Origin: Rhodospirillaceae bacterium
GTDB taxonomy: Bacteria > Pseudomonadota > Alphaproteobacteria > Dongiales > Dongiaceae
DNA length: 34,090 nt
NCBI GenBank assembly: GCA_008012315.1
Contig: SSEL01000093.1
Span: 1-34,090 of the forward strand
Direction of reading: 5' to 3'
The position numbers and the translations under genes are program-made. Numbering within the stretch: the first letter of the stretch is position 1; each line of letters begins with the position of its first letter. Positions 8,014 to 16,885 of the stretch are shown in pieces. The notes beneath the pieces are model-generated. The model ran no database searches, was not told the origin of the DNA, and saw only the letters and a program-made list of their open reading frames with translations.

Positions 8014-8184
8014 GATGCGCATGGGAGTCGTTGCGGAATGAGCCACCAGAGGTAGCAGATGTGCCGCCATCGGCATAAGGATTTTCGCCGGCCGGCCGAA
8101 CCCGGCTTCCACCCAAAGGCGGTCCCGCAATGCTATGCTGGGATCGCCGAATCGGTACCGAGCGGGAAAGGGCGGGGAAGTCGC

Positions 8185-10506
8185 ATGCGCCAGTTGTTGT
8201 TTTTCCTCGTCATGGCTGGGGCTATCGCCGCCGTCATGGCCGGCCTGCCGGCAGCGGGACCGGCTTTCGCCCAATCTTCAACTCCCGGCACGTTGACCTC
8301 CGGCAATTCAGGCGCCGGGGTTGCCGGCGCTGCCGGCGCCGAAAGCCCCAGCCCGGAAAAACTGCGCCAATTGACCGATTTGCTGGGCGATCCGGCGATC
8401 CAGTCCTGGCTGCGGGCCCAGGCTCAGTCCCAATCCCAGCCTCAATCTCCCGCTCGATCTGCCGGCCAATCCGCGCCGGCGCCCGGCGAGGCGGCTGAAA
8501 GCGGCGGCGGCATGGGGGCGATGCCGGCGGCCATGCCGCAGCATATGGTGGCGGGCTGGCTCGATGCCATCCAGGCCTTCATCCGCCAGACTGCGGCGGC
8601 CATTCCGACCGTGCCGGAGGAAATGCGCAAGGCCTGGACCATCCTGTCCTTCGATATCGAGGAACACGGCCTCTTCAGCATCGTCCTGCTGCTGGGTGTT
8701 TTCGTCGCCTTGGGTGCCGGGCTGGAGCGGATCTATTGGTGGCTGACCACGGGATTCCGCAAGCGCATGATCGCGACCCCGTTGCGCAGCGTGCATGACC
8801 GGCTGCGCATTGCCGGCATCCGGGTGATCTATGGCCTCGGCGTGCTGGCCGCGGTGGCGCTGGGCAGTGTCGGCGCCTTCCTGCTGTTCGACTGGCCGCC
8901 CTTGCTGCGCGAGATCGTGCTGGCCTATCTGCTGCTGTTCCTGATCGTGCGGCTGGTGCTGATCCTGGGACGCATCATCCTGGCGCCGGGAGCCGAACGC
9001 TTCCGCCTGCTGCCGATGGCGACGGTGACGGCGCAGTTCTGGTTCGTCTGGTCGGCGGTGCTGACCGGCTATTTCTATTTCGTCAAATTCTCGCTCGGCC
9101 TGCTGAAGACCCTCGGCATGAGCCGTTCGGCCCTCGATGTCATCGCCTTGGCAAGCGGCATCGGCCTCCTGGTCCTGGCGCTGTTCGTCGTCTGGCGCTG
9201 CCCGGCGATGGATGGACGGTCGCGTCCGCATCGCTTCGGCACCTGGCTGCTATCGGCCTATATGGTGGCGGTCTGGCTGGTGCTGCTGACCGGCAGCTAT
9301 GCCCTGTTCTATGTCGGCGTCATCGTGCTGCTGCTGCCGATCGTCCTCCATTGCAACCAGCTTGCCGTGAAGCATGTGCTGCGCCCGCAAAGCCGCGAGG
9401 AAATTGCTGAGAGCGGAATAGGTGAGGCGGAGGCGGGTGAAGCGGGGGCGGGTGAAGCGGCGATTCAAGACGAGATCCCGTCATCCTCGCTGATCTCGGT
9501 CTCGCTCGAGCGCGGCTTGCGGGCCGTGCTGCTGATCGGCAGCGCCTTCCTGATCGCCCGCATCTTCGATTTCGATTTCGGCATGCTGGCGGCGCAGGAC
9601 ACCATGGCGATCCGCCTGGTGCGCGGCGTGCTCCATGCCATCGTCATCCTGCTGGTTGCCGATGTCGCCTGGCACATGCTGAAGGCACTGATCGATTCCC
9701 GCCTGCGGCTGGCGCTGGAACGCGGCCAGGGCGATGGTGACGAGGCGCGGCGTCAGGCGCGGCTCCGCACCTTGCTGCCGATCCTGCGCAACGTGCTGTT
9801 CGTCAGCCTCGCCTGCATCACGCTGCTGATGGCCCTCTCGGCGCTCGGCATCGAGATCGGGCCGCTGATCGCCGGCGCCGGCGTGGTCGGCGTCGCCATC
9901 GGCTTCGGCGCCCAGACCCTGGTCAAGGACATCATCAGCGGCATGTTCTACTTGCTCGACGATGCCTTCCGGGTCGGCGAATATATCCAGAGCGGCAGCT
10001 ACAAAGGCACGGTCGAATCCTTCAGCCTCCGCTCGGTCAAGCTGCGGCACCATCGCGGGCCGCTTTATACGGTGCCTTTCGGCGAGCTTGGCGCGATCCA
10101 GAATATGAGCCGCGACTGGGTAATCGATAAGCTGACGATCGGCGTTTCCTATGACACCGATCTCGACACGGTGAAGAAGCTGATCAAGCAAATCGGCAAG
10201 GAGCTGAAGGAGGACCCGGAACTGGCGCCGCATATCATCGAGTCCCTGAAGATGCAGGGCGTGGAGCAGTTCGGCGATTACGCGATCCAGATCCGCATGA
10301 AGATGATGACCAAGCCGGGTGAGCAATTCGTGGTCCGGCGCCGGGCCTATGCGATGATCAAGAAGGCCTTTGCCGCCAATGACATCCGTTTCGCCCAGCC
10401 GACCGTCCAGGTGGCCGGCGACAAAGGTGGCGGCAGCGAACATGCGGCCGCCCAGGCCGGCCTTGACCTCACGCGCCCATCGGCAGCTTCCGAAGCTTCC
10501 GAATAG
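8185..10506 (+). CDS. Large MscS-family mechanosensitive ion channel
   Basis: A 773-residue inner-membrane protein. It has a signal peptide (residues 1-29, cut after AFA) and a periplasmic region with a Gln/Ser/Pro-rich stretch near residues 75-100. About ten hydrophobic segments lie between 160 and 565. The MscS pore helix and beta domain are seen in GPLIAGAGVVGVAIGFGAQT, KDIISGMFYLLDDAFRVGEY, GTVESFSLRSVKLRH and VPFGELGAIQNMSRDW. The size and extra N-terminal helices place it with MscK/YbdG/YnaI-like large channels rather than the 286-residue MscS. These proteins open on membrane tension and protect against osmotic downshift. ATG at 8185 is chosen for GGGGAAG five bases upstream and because it begins the signal peptide. 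A short Gly-Glu-Ala repeat occurs near residue 415. It precedes the GGDEF gene by 124 bases. Confidence 0.9.
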   Translation: MRQLLFFLVMAGAIAAVMAGLPAAGPAFAQSSTPGTLTSGNSGAGVAGAAGAESPSPEKLRQLTDLLGDPAIQSWLRAQAQSQSQPQSPARSAGQSAPAPGEAAESGGGMGAMPAAMPQHMVAGWLDAIQAFIRQTAAAIPTVPEEMRKAWTILSFDIEEHGLFSIVLLLGVFVALGAGLERIYWWLTTGFRKRMIATPLRSVHDRLRIAGIRVIYGLGVLAAVALGSVGAFLLFDWPPLLREIVLAYLLLFLIVRLVLILGRIILAPGAERFRLLPMATVTAQFWFVWSAVLTGYFYFVKFSLGLLKTLGMSRSALDVIALASGIGLLVLALFVVWRCPAMDGRSRPHRFGTWLLSAYMVAVWLVLLTGSYALFYVGVIVLLLPIVLHCNQLAVKHVLRPQSREEIAESGIGEAEAGEAGAGEAAIQDEIPSSSLISVSLERGLRAVLLIGSAFLIARIFDFDFGMLAAQDTMAIRLVRGVLHAIVILLVADVAWHMLKALIDSRLRLALERGQGDGDEARRQARLRTLLPILRNVLFVSLACITLLMALSALGIEIGPLIAGAGVVGVAIGFGAQTLVKDIISGMFYLLDDAFRVGEYIQSGSYKGTVESFSLRSVKLRHHRGPLYTVPFGELGAIQNMSRDWVIDKLTIGVSYDTDLDTVKKLIKQIGKELKEDPELAPHIIESLKMQGVEQFGDYAIQIRMKMMTKPGEQFVVRRRAYAMIKKAFAANDIRFAQPTVQVAGDKGGGSEHAAAQAGLDLTRPSAASEASE

Positions 10507-10630
10507 AGACCAAAGTTCGGCGGGAAGGACGGGAGGCATTGCAGCCGACCGCCTTGCCGGTATTTAATCCGTTCAAAGTTTCTTTTCCCAAATTATCATC
10601 CAGAGAAAGGAACCGGCGGGGCGCGGCGAG

Positions 10631-13600
10631 ATGCATTCAATCGGCAGCATCAGTCTTCAGCTTCTTCAGAACGTGTCGCTCTTCGCCCTGGTGGTGGTGG
10701 GCTATGCCGCGATCAGGCGGCGCCATGCACTCTCCCCGGCGCTGCGCGATGCAACCATCGGCCTGGTCTTCGGCGGCTGCATGATGCTGGCGATGAGCCT
10801 GCCGGTGGTCCTCGGGGCGGGCGTGATGATCGACGGACGGTCGGTCCTGACGGGGACGGTCGCCGTGTTCGGCGGGCCGCTCGGCACCATCGTCGCTTTG
10901 GCGATGGCGATCGGCTACCGGGTCTGGCTGGGCGGCTCGGGGGCGGTGGCCGGCGTCATCGCGATCAGCACCGCCGGGCTGGTCGGGCTGGCCTTTCGTG
11001 CCCTGATGCTGCGCGGCAAATTCCGCTCCGGCCCTCTTGCCTTCCTGGCCCTGGGCGTCCTGGTGGTGAGTGCCACGCTGGCCGTGTTTTTCCTGCTGCG
11101 CTGGAGCGCGGTCGCGGCGATCGCCCATGAACTGGCGGTGTCGCTCTTTCTGATCGTGCCCCTCGGCACCACGGTGCTCGGCATCATGCTGCTGCGGGAG
11201 GATGCGCGCCTCGCCCTGCAATCGACCTTGTCGCGGCAGACTCAGCTCTTCGAAACCATTTTCGAGTCCATGAGCGAAGGTGTCACGGTGGCCGATCCCG
11301 AGGGCAAGGTCATCCTCGTCAATCCGATGGCGGAACGTCTTGCCGGTTCGGCAGTTGGCACCCTGCTCAGGGCACGGCAGACGGCCAAAACCGGAGCCGT
11401 CAGATCCGGCTTGTTCGAAGCCGACGGGCAGACGCCCTTCGTGGTGGAGGATCTGCCGCTCATCCGGGCGACCAAGGGCGAAGCCACCGACGATATCGAG
11501 GTGATGGTCGACAAGCTCGGCAATGGCGCTGTCCGGCGGCTGACGGTCAGCGGCCGGCCGCTGATCGACGATGACGGCAGGATCCAGGGCGGGGTCGCCG
11601 TCTTCCGCGACATCACCGAGCAGAAGCGGGTGGAAGAAGAGCTGCGGCGCAGCGAGGAGCTCTTCGCTCTGGCGGTCTCCGGCAGCCGCGACGGCATCTG
11701 GGACTACAACCCGCTGACCGAGAAGGTCTGGTTCTCGCCACGCTACAAGGAGATCCTCGGCTATAGCGATGCCGATTTCCCCAATGACCTGCAGTTCTGG
11801 AAAAGCCTGATGTTGCCCGAGGACCATGCCGCCTCGACCAAGCAGTTCTTCGAATACCAGGCCGGCTTCTGCGACAGCGTCGATATCATCCAGCGCTTCC
11901 GCCACAAGGATGGCAGTCTGGTCCATACCCATAACCGCGCTTTGGGCAAGCGCGACGAAAGCGGGCGCATCATCCGCCTGGTCGGCGCCATCACCGACAT
12001 CACGCCGCTGATCCGCGCCGAGGAGCGCCTGAAATCGGCGATCGGCGCGATGGAAAGCGGCTTCGCCCTGTTCGATGCCGAAGACCGCCTGGTCCTCTAC
12101 AATGACGGCTTCCTCACCGCGGCGGCGCGCGAGGAATATGACGTGCGGCCGGGCCGCCGCTTCGAAGATATCTTCCGCGCCCTCGCCACAGGCCCGTTCA
12201 GCACCGTGGAAGCCGCCGCCGATCCTGAAGGCTGGCTCGCCTGGCGGATGGAGATGCACCGCAACCCGCCGAAGGAACCGATGGAAATCCAGAGCACCGA
12301 TGGGCGCTGGATGCGGGTGACGGAACGGCGCACGGCGGAAGGCGGCTATGTCTGCATCTGGACCGATATCTCTGCCATCAAGGCGGCGGAGGCACGGCTG
12401 CGCGACGCCATCGAAAGCATTCACGAGGGCTTTGCCTTGTTCGATGCGGATATGCGCCTGATCATCAACAACCAGCGGTTTTGCGATCTTTATCCGCGCA
12501 GCGCCCCGGTGATCCGCCCCGGCGTCACCATGGACGAGATCCTGCGTTACGGCGCCGAACGGGGCGAATATCCCGGCATCGAAACACCCGGCGAGATCGA
12601 GAACTTCGTGAAATTGTGGTCGGCGCGCTTCCGCGACCGGCAGCCCTTTGTCGGTGAAGGCCCTTTCACCGACGGCAGATGGGTGCTGGTCAGCCATCGC
12701 AGCACGGCGAGTGGCGGCTATGTCAGCACCCGCGCCGATATCACCATCCAGAAGCAGCGCGAGGAAGCCTTGCGATTGCAGCAGGCATTACTGCATTCCA
12801 TCACCGACACGATTCCTGCCATGGTTGCCTTCGTCGATGCCGGAGAACGCTATCGCTATTGCAACCGGGCCTATGCCGAGACGCGCGGCATCCATAGCGA
12901 GACGGTCGTCGGCCGCAACCTGCGCGAGGTCTTCGGCGACGACTATGGTGAAGTCGCACCCTATGTCGAGGAAGTCATGCAAGGACGCGCCACGTCCTTC
13001 GAAAAGACGCTGATCAATGCGCCGCATCGCCATGTCGAAGGACGCTATATTCCGCAATTCGGCGTCGGCGGCGAGGTTGAGGGCTTCTATGTGGTGCTCT
13101 GGGACATCACCGAGCGCCACGCCAAGGAACAGAAGCTGATCGCGCAAGCCAATACCGACCGCCTGACCGGCCTGATGAACCGGGCGCAGTTCACGGAATT
13201 GCTGCAGGAGGAATTGAACCGCCAGGCGCGCTACGGCCAGAACATCGCCGTCATGTTCCTGGATGTCGATCATTTCAAGACGATCAACGATACGCTGGGC
13301 CATGCCGCCGGCGATATGGTGCTGAAGACCTTCGCCGAAAGGCTGTGCGCAAATATCCGAAGCTCGGATTACGTCGGCCGGTTCGGCGGCGATGAATTCG
13401 TCATCCTGCTGATCGCACCGCGTAGCGAGGCCGATGTCCGCGCGGTCGCGGAGAAACTGGTCACCGCCGTCCGCGAGCCGCTGATTTTCCAGGGCCAGGA
13501 AATCGCGCTCTCCACCAGCATCGGCATCGCTTATGCCAGCACGGCGGTAGACAAGCCGGAAATCCTGCTGGCCACCGCCGACAAGGTGCTGTACGAGGCC

Positions 13601-13648
13601 AAGCGGGCGGGGCGCAACACCTTCCGGCTTTGTCCGGTGGTTTGCTAG
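10631..13648 (+). CDS. Membrane-bound multi-PAS diguanylate cyclase (5TM-LYT, PAS repeats, GGDEF)
   Basis: A 1005-residue sensor. Residues 1-200 hold about six hydrophobic segments of the 5TM-5TMR_LYT type, with GLVFGGCMMLAMSLPVVLGA and VAVFGGPLGTIVA as typical blocks. About five PAS-like modules follow (roughly 210-335, 338-460, 465-580, 585-705 and 710-840); two are near copies that share a GFALFDAxxRL motif. The C-terminal GGDEF domain (about 845-1000) has DRLTGLMNR, FLDVDHFKTINDTLGH and an intact active site RFGGDEF (GGDEF about 919-923). An RSSD five residues upstream is the product-inhibition I-site. It should make cyclic di-GMP from GTP in response to a small-molecule or redox signal. 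There is no EAL domain. GGGGCG lies seven bases before the ATG. The stop codon overlaps the stop of the convergent rsm22 gene. Confidence 0.93.
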   Translation: MHSIGSISLQLLQNVSLFALVVVGYAAIRRRHALSPALRDATIGLVFGGCMMLAMSLPVVLGAGVMIDGRSVLTGTVAVFGGPLGTIVALAMAIGYRVWLGGSGAVAGVIAISTAGLVGLAFRALMLRGKFRSGPLAFLALGVLVVSATLAVFFLLRWSAVAAIAHELAVSLFLIVPLGTTVLGIMLLREDARLALQSTLSRQTQLFETIFESMSEGVTVADPEGKVILVNPMAERLAGSAVGTLLRARQTAKTGAVRSGLFEADGQTPFVVEDLPLIRATKGEATDDIEVMVDKLGNGAVRRLTVSGRPLIDDDGRIQGGVAVFRDITEQKRVEEELRRSEELFALAVSGSRDGIWDYNPLTEKVWFSPRYKEILGYSDADFPNDLQFWKSLMLPEDHAASTKQFFEYQAGFCDSVDIIQRFRHKDGSLVHTHNRALGKRDESGRIIRLVGAITDITPLIRAEERLKSAIGAMESGFALFDAEDRLVLYNDGFLTAAAREEYDVRPGRRFEDIFRALATGPFSTVEAAADPEGWLAWRMEMHRNPPKEPMEIQSTDGRWMRVTERRTAEGGYVCIWTDISAIKAAEARLRDAIESIHEGFALFDADMRLIINNQRFCDLYPRSAPVIRPGVTMDEILRYGAERGEYPGIETPGEIENFVKLWSARFRDRQPFVGEGPFTDGRWVLVSHRSTASGGYVSTRADITIQKQREEALRLQQALLHSITDTIPAMVAFVDAGERYRYCNRAYAETRGIHSETVVGRNLREVFGDDYGEVAPYVEEVMQGRATSFEKTLINAPHRHVEGRYIPQFGVGGEVEGFYVVLWDITERHAKEQKLIAQANTDRLTGLMNRAQFTELLQEELNRQARYGQNIAVMFLDVDHFKTINDTLGHAAGDMVLKTFAERLCANIRSSDYVGRFGGDEFVILLIAPRSEADVRAVAEKLVTAVREPLIFQGQEIALSTSIGIAYASTAVDKPEILLATADKVLYEAKRAGRNTFRLCPVVC

Positions 13649-14619
13649 GGTTTCAGCAGGTCGCCCCAATCGGCGCGGCGGGCGGCTTTGAACAGCGCGC
13701 CGTCGCGTTTGGTTATCAGCGTCTCGGCAGCTTCGCCATGGGGCTGGCAGAGCTTCAGGCTGACGCGGCCGCTGCCGCCACGCGGCGGGGCGATGACGCG
13801 GGGCGCCGGTTCCGTCAGTTTCACTGCCGGCCGGGCGACCGCGAGATAGATGAATTTCTCGTCTTCCCACGGCACCTCGGCGCCCTTGGCCTGGCGATGC
13901 AGGCGGCTGCGGGCGACGCGGCGGGCGAAGTGGCACCAATCCGGCGCGGCGAGCGGACAGGCTTCGGCATGCGGGCAGGGGGCGACGATCCGCCCGCCTG
14001 CCGCGATCAACCGCCTGCGTGCGTCGAGGATGAGTTGCCAGCCGGCCGGCGTGCCCGGCTCGACGATCAGCAGGATGCCGCCGGTCAGTGCCCACAGCCG
14101 GTCGATGAGTTTGCCGCGCGTCGCCGGTGCCAGTTCATCCAGCACATAGCAAAGCGTGACCAGATCGCGTGGCGACAGATCCGGCAGGCCTTCCGAGAGG
14201 TCACCCGCCTGCCAGCGGATCTGTGCAACCGCGGCCTCGGCGGAAAGCCGTTCGCCCCAGCGGCGGATCGCCGGGCTCGCCTCGATCATCAGCGCATCCT
14301 GCAGCCCGTCCCAGCAATCGCCGGCAGCCCAGATCGCCGAGCCGGGGCCGGCGCCGATATCCAGCAGCGAGCGCGGCGCGAAATCCGACGCCCGCCCGGC
14401 CACTGCAGCCATGCTGGCGCGGATCGCCGCAAAGGTCGCCGGCAGCCGGGTGGCAAGATAAGCAAGGGCAGCGGCATCGTCGTTGAGATGCAAACGGCCG
14501 TCGCGGATTTCCGCGCGATAACGCCGCGACAGCAGCGCCGCCGCCTGCGCCAGATCGGCAAGGGCGATGCCGTCCAAAGCGCGATCGACCGCTTGGCGCA
14601 AAGCGTGAGGCAGTTCCAT
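13645..14619 (-). CDS. Rsm22-family ribosomal small-subunit methyltransferase-like protein
   Basis: A 324-residue protein of the Rsm22 family, known from the mitochondrial ribosome assembly factor and common in alphaproteobacteria. It has a SAM-type Rossmann core with LLDIGAGPGSAIWA (about residues 85-98), LMIEASPAIRRWGE, and LVTLCYVLDELAP near 152-164. The cysteine cluster APCPHAEACPLAAPDWCHFA (about 217-236) together with a later Cys in SLKLCQPHG supplies four cysteines, matching the iron-sulfur cluster reported for Rsm22. Its exact bacterial role is not settled; a small-subunit assembly or methylation function is inferred. The gene converges on the GGDEF gene, and the two stop codons share the bases CTAG at 13645-13648. 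Confidence 0.87.
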   Translation of the reverse strand: MELPHALRQAVDRALDGIALADLAQAAALLSRRYRAEIRDGRLHLNDDAAALAYLATRLPATFAAIRASMAAVAGRASDFAPRSLLDIGAGPGSAIWAAGDCWDGLQDALMIEASPAIRRWGERLSAEAAVAQIRWQAGDLSEGLPDLSPRDLVTLCYVLDELAPATRGKLIDRLWALTGGILLIVEPGTPAGWQLILDARRRLIAAGGRIVAPCPHAEACPLAAPDWCHFARRVARSRLHRQAKGAEVPWEDEKFIYLAVARPAVKLTEPAPRVIAPPRGGSGRVSLKLCQPHGEAAETLITKRDGALFKAARRADWGDLLKP

Positions 14620-14956
14620 GACCAGTGACTAGAATTTTCGCGCTGCGCTGGCAAGTGGGTTGTCGCAGATCTGTCGCGATATACCCGGCGAACACACGGC
14701 GTCGATGCCATCCCCGCTTGTCACCCCGGCCTCGAGCCGGGGTCCACGGCGGAAGCAGCACGCGGTCTTTGATGACGATGACAGTTGAGTGCCATCATTT
14801 ATCGTCCATCGGTCGCTACGATGGACCCCGGCTCGAGGCCGGGGTGACAACCACGTTTGTTGTCGCGAATGCGCGATGATCGGCAACAGCGTTGATGACG
14901 GCGGGAATGGCATCGATGCCGTGCGATGACTGCCGGCACCGCCTTCGGCCGCGACC
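14620..14956. other. Intergenic region with an inverted pair of palindromes
   Basis: No credible gene is seen in these 337 bases. The region lies between the rsm22 start and the MFS stop, both on the minus strand. It holds two palindromes of the window-wide repeat family at 14723-14743 and 14825-14845 in opposite orientation; about 80 bases of unremarkable sequence lie between them. The rest shows nothing clear. Confidence 0.6.
14720..14850. repeat. Inverted pair of REP-like palindromes
   Basis: The left copy has arms ACCCCGGC (14723-14730) and GCCGGGGT (14736-14743) around CTCGA, and is followed by CCACGG. The right copy has ACCCCGGC (14825-14832) and GCCGGGGT (14838-14845) around TCGAG, and is preceded by GATGG. 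Their asymmetric flanks (GTC on one side, CCA on the other) show that they face each other, so the RNA could fold into two small stems or one long stem. The arrangement is like BIMEs of enterobacteria. Confidence 0.8.
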
Positions 14957-16471
14957 TCAATGCTCGATCAGCACCATCGGCTGGTGATGGCCGGGGCCTT
15001 TCTTGACCCAGATGAAGGCGACGATCGCGGCGAGGAGCAGCAGCACGGCGGAAATGAGGAAGGTGTCGTCGAGGCCGCTGACGATGTCCTGCGCCGCGAC
15101 CAGGCCGCCGAACAGGGCGACGCCGACCGCGCCGCCGACCTGCCGCGCGGTGTTGAGCACGGCCGAGGCGGTGCCGGCGCGGTTGCGCTCGACGCTGGCG
15201 AGGATCGAGGCGGTCATGGCCGGCACGGTGATGCCGGTGCCGGCGGGGATCAGCGCCAGCAGCGGGGCCATATAGATGAAAGGCGTCGTTGCATCGACCC
15301 GGCAGAGCAGCGCAAAGCCGATGGCGCCGACCACCAGGCCGCCAGCCATGGGCAGGCGGAAGCCGAAATGCGAGGCGATCCAGCCCGAGGCGATATTGGC
15401 GACGATGAAGATCGCCGTCAGCGGCAGGAAGGCCAGGCCCGTCTCAACCGGCGAATAGTGCCGCACCTCCTGGAAATAGAGGCTGAGGACGAAGATCAGG
15501 CCATAGAAGGTGAGATTGGCGGCGATCCCCACCACCACGGCCGCCGAGAAGGTCGGCTGGCGGAAGAAGAGCAGCGGCAGCATGGGATGGCGGCTCTTCG
15601 CCTCGATGGTGATGAAGGCGGCGAAGGTGAGGGCGGCGGCGACCAGCCCGCCCATGACCCAGTGATCCCACCAGCCGCGCGGCCCGGCTTCGATCACCGC
15701 GCCGGTCAGGCAGGTCAGCATGACGATGGCGACGATCTGGCCAGGGAAATCGAAGCTGCCGCGCCGATGGAGGGGGGCGGCGGCGACATGGCGCCAGGTC
15801 ATCCAGATGGCGATGGCGCAGAGGGGAATGTTGACCAGGAAGATGCTGCGCCAGCCGAATTCGCCGATCAGGAAGCCGCCGATCACCGGACCGGCCGCGA
15901 CGGCGGCGCCGCCGGTCGAGCTCCAGATGCCGATCGCCCGGGTGCGCGCCTTGTGATTGTCGCCGCAGACATGGGCGATCAGGGCCAGTGACGTCGGCAT
16001 GATCATCGCGGCGGCGATGCCCTGCACCGCGCGGGCGGCGATCAGCAGCGGCGTATTGGTGGCGATGCCGCAAGCGAGCGATGACAGGCCGAACAGCAGG
16101 ATGCCGAGATTATAGGTGCCGCGCGATCCCATCCGGTCGCCCAGCGCACCGGCTGACAGCAGGAAGGCGGCGAAGGCCAGGGTATAAGCATCGACCACCC
16201 ATTGCAGGCCGCCGACACCGGCCGCCAGCTGATCGCCGATATGCGGCAAGGCGACATTGACGATGGTGATGTCGAGCTGCACCACGACCAGGCCCAGGCT
16301 GGTCGCCGCCAGCGTCCAGCCGAGATTGGGGACGCGGCCTTCTTGCGCCGGCGGCAGGGCGGTGCCGGTCTCATACTCGTTGTCGTTGGCGGAAAGGCCG
16401 TGCTGGTCCGTGGTGATGCCGGTTTCAGCGCGAGCGGCATTACCGGTGCGATGTTGCGCCTGATCGATCAT
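14957..16471 (-). CDS. MFS multidrug exporter, DHA2 (EmrB/QacA) family
   Basis: A 504-residue inner-membrane transporter with about 14 predicted helices, as expected for the DHA2 proton-drug antiporters. Recognisable motifs are LDITIVNVALPHIG in the first helix (motif D1, about residues 67-80), GDRMGSRGTY after the second helix (motif A), the motif C region GGAAVAAGPVIGGFL in helix 5, and the C-terminal block NRAGTASAVLNTARQVGGA. The first 50 residues are polar and cytoplasmic. It probably exports hydrophobic toxicants; the substrate is not predictable. No membrane-fusion partner or regulator lies next to it. A weak GAAAG precedes the ATG, and upstream there are two facing ATTGTGAC half-sites that could be an operator. 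Confidence 0.9.
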   Translation of the reverse strand: MIDQAQHRTGNAARAETGITTDQHGLSANDNEYETGTALPPAQEGRVPNLGWTLAATSLGLVVVQLDITIVNVALPHIGDQLAAGVGGLQWVVDAYTLAFAAFLLSAGALGDRMGSRGTYNLGILLFGLSSLACGIATNTPLLIAARAVQGIAAAMIMPTSLALIAHVCGDNHKARTRAIGIWSSTGGAAVAAGPVIGGFLIGEFGWRSIFLVNIPLCAIAIWMTWRHVAAAPLHRRGSFDFPGQIVAIVMLTCLTGAVIEAGPRGWWDHWVMGGLVAAALTFAAFITIEAKSRHPMLPLLFFRQPTFSAAVVVGIAANLTFYGLIFVLSLYFQEVRHYSPVETGLAFLPLTAIFIVANIASGWIASHFGFRLPMAGGLVVGAIGFALLCRVDATTPFIYMAPLLALIPAGTGITVPAMTASILASVERNRAGTASAVLNTARQVGGAVGVALFGGLVAAQDIVSGLDDTFLISAVLLLLAAIVAFIWVKKGPGHHQPMVLIEH

Positions 16472-16885
16472 GAAGCTTTCGATGTCATCTATGACTGTAT
16501 TGTGACGAGCCGGCCCGTCGGATCGGACCCACCCCCGGGGAGCTATGCCAGGTTAGGAAATCGTGCCACGTCAGGCCGGTGTCAAGGCGAGCTGTGTCAC
16601 AATCGACCCGCCGCGATATGCAATGCCGGCACGGGAGAAGTCCTGCATGAAAGCAATCCTCCATGGGCAGGCAATGATATAATCGGGCAGGCGGATGGCG
16701 TGAGAGGCATTGATAGCAGCCGGTCTCGTCCCGCGACAAGCGTCGATCCCACATGTCGGGCTTCCGGTTTTTACATGTCTGGCCGACAGCTTTCTTCCGC
16801 GGTGTGATTTTCACACGGATCTTGAGTGTGATTTCTTTTGCAACGAGCCGGGGAACGATGTTGACCGCGAAACGATCTTAAATCG
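16472..16885. other. Divergent intergenic region between MFS and phosphatase genes
   Basis: No gene is supported in these 414 bases; the open frames here have poor codon bias. Two 8-base inverted half-sites, ATTGTGAC (16499-16506) and GTCACAAT (16596-16603), lie 90 bases apart near the MFS start. GTGTGATTT occurs twice, at 16802-16810 and 16826-16834; the first copy is part of the palindrome GTGTGATTTTCACAC. These are the only candidate control sites seen. Confidence 0.45.

Noticed and set aside
8014..8274. N-terminal extension of MatB upstream of 8013
   Set aside because: It would overlap the divergent channel gene and its signal peptide, and MatB homologues start at MSQNLF-like sequences.
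10637..12697. 686-codon minus-strand frame opposite the PAS-GGDEF gene
   Set aside because: Antisense artefact of high GC content; no recognisable domain, while the sense strand has membrane, PAS and GGDEF motifs.
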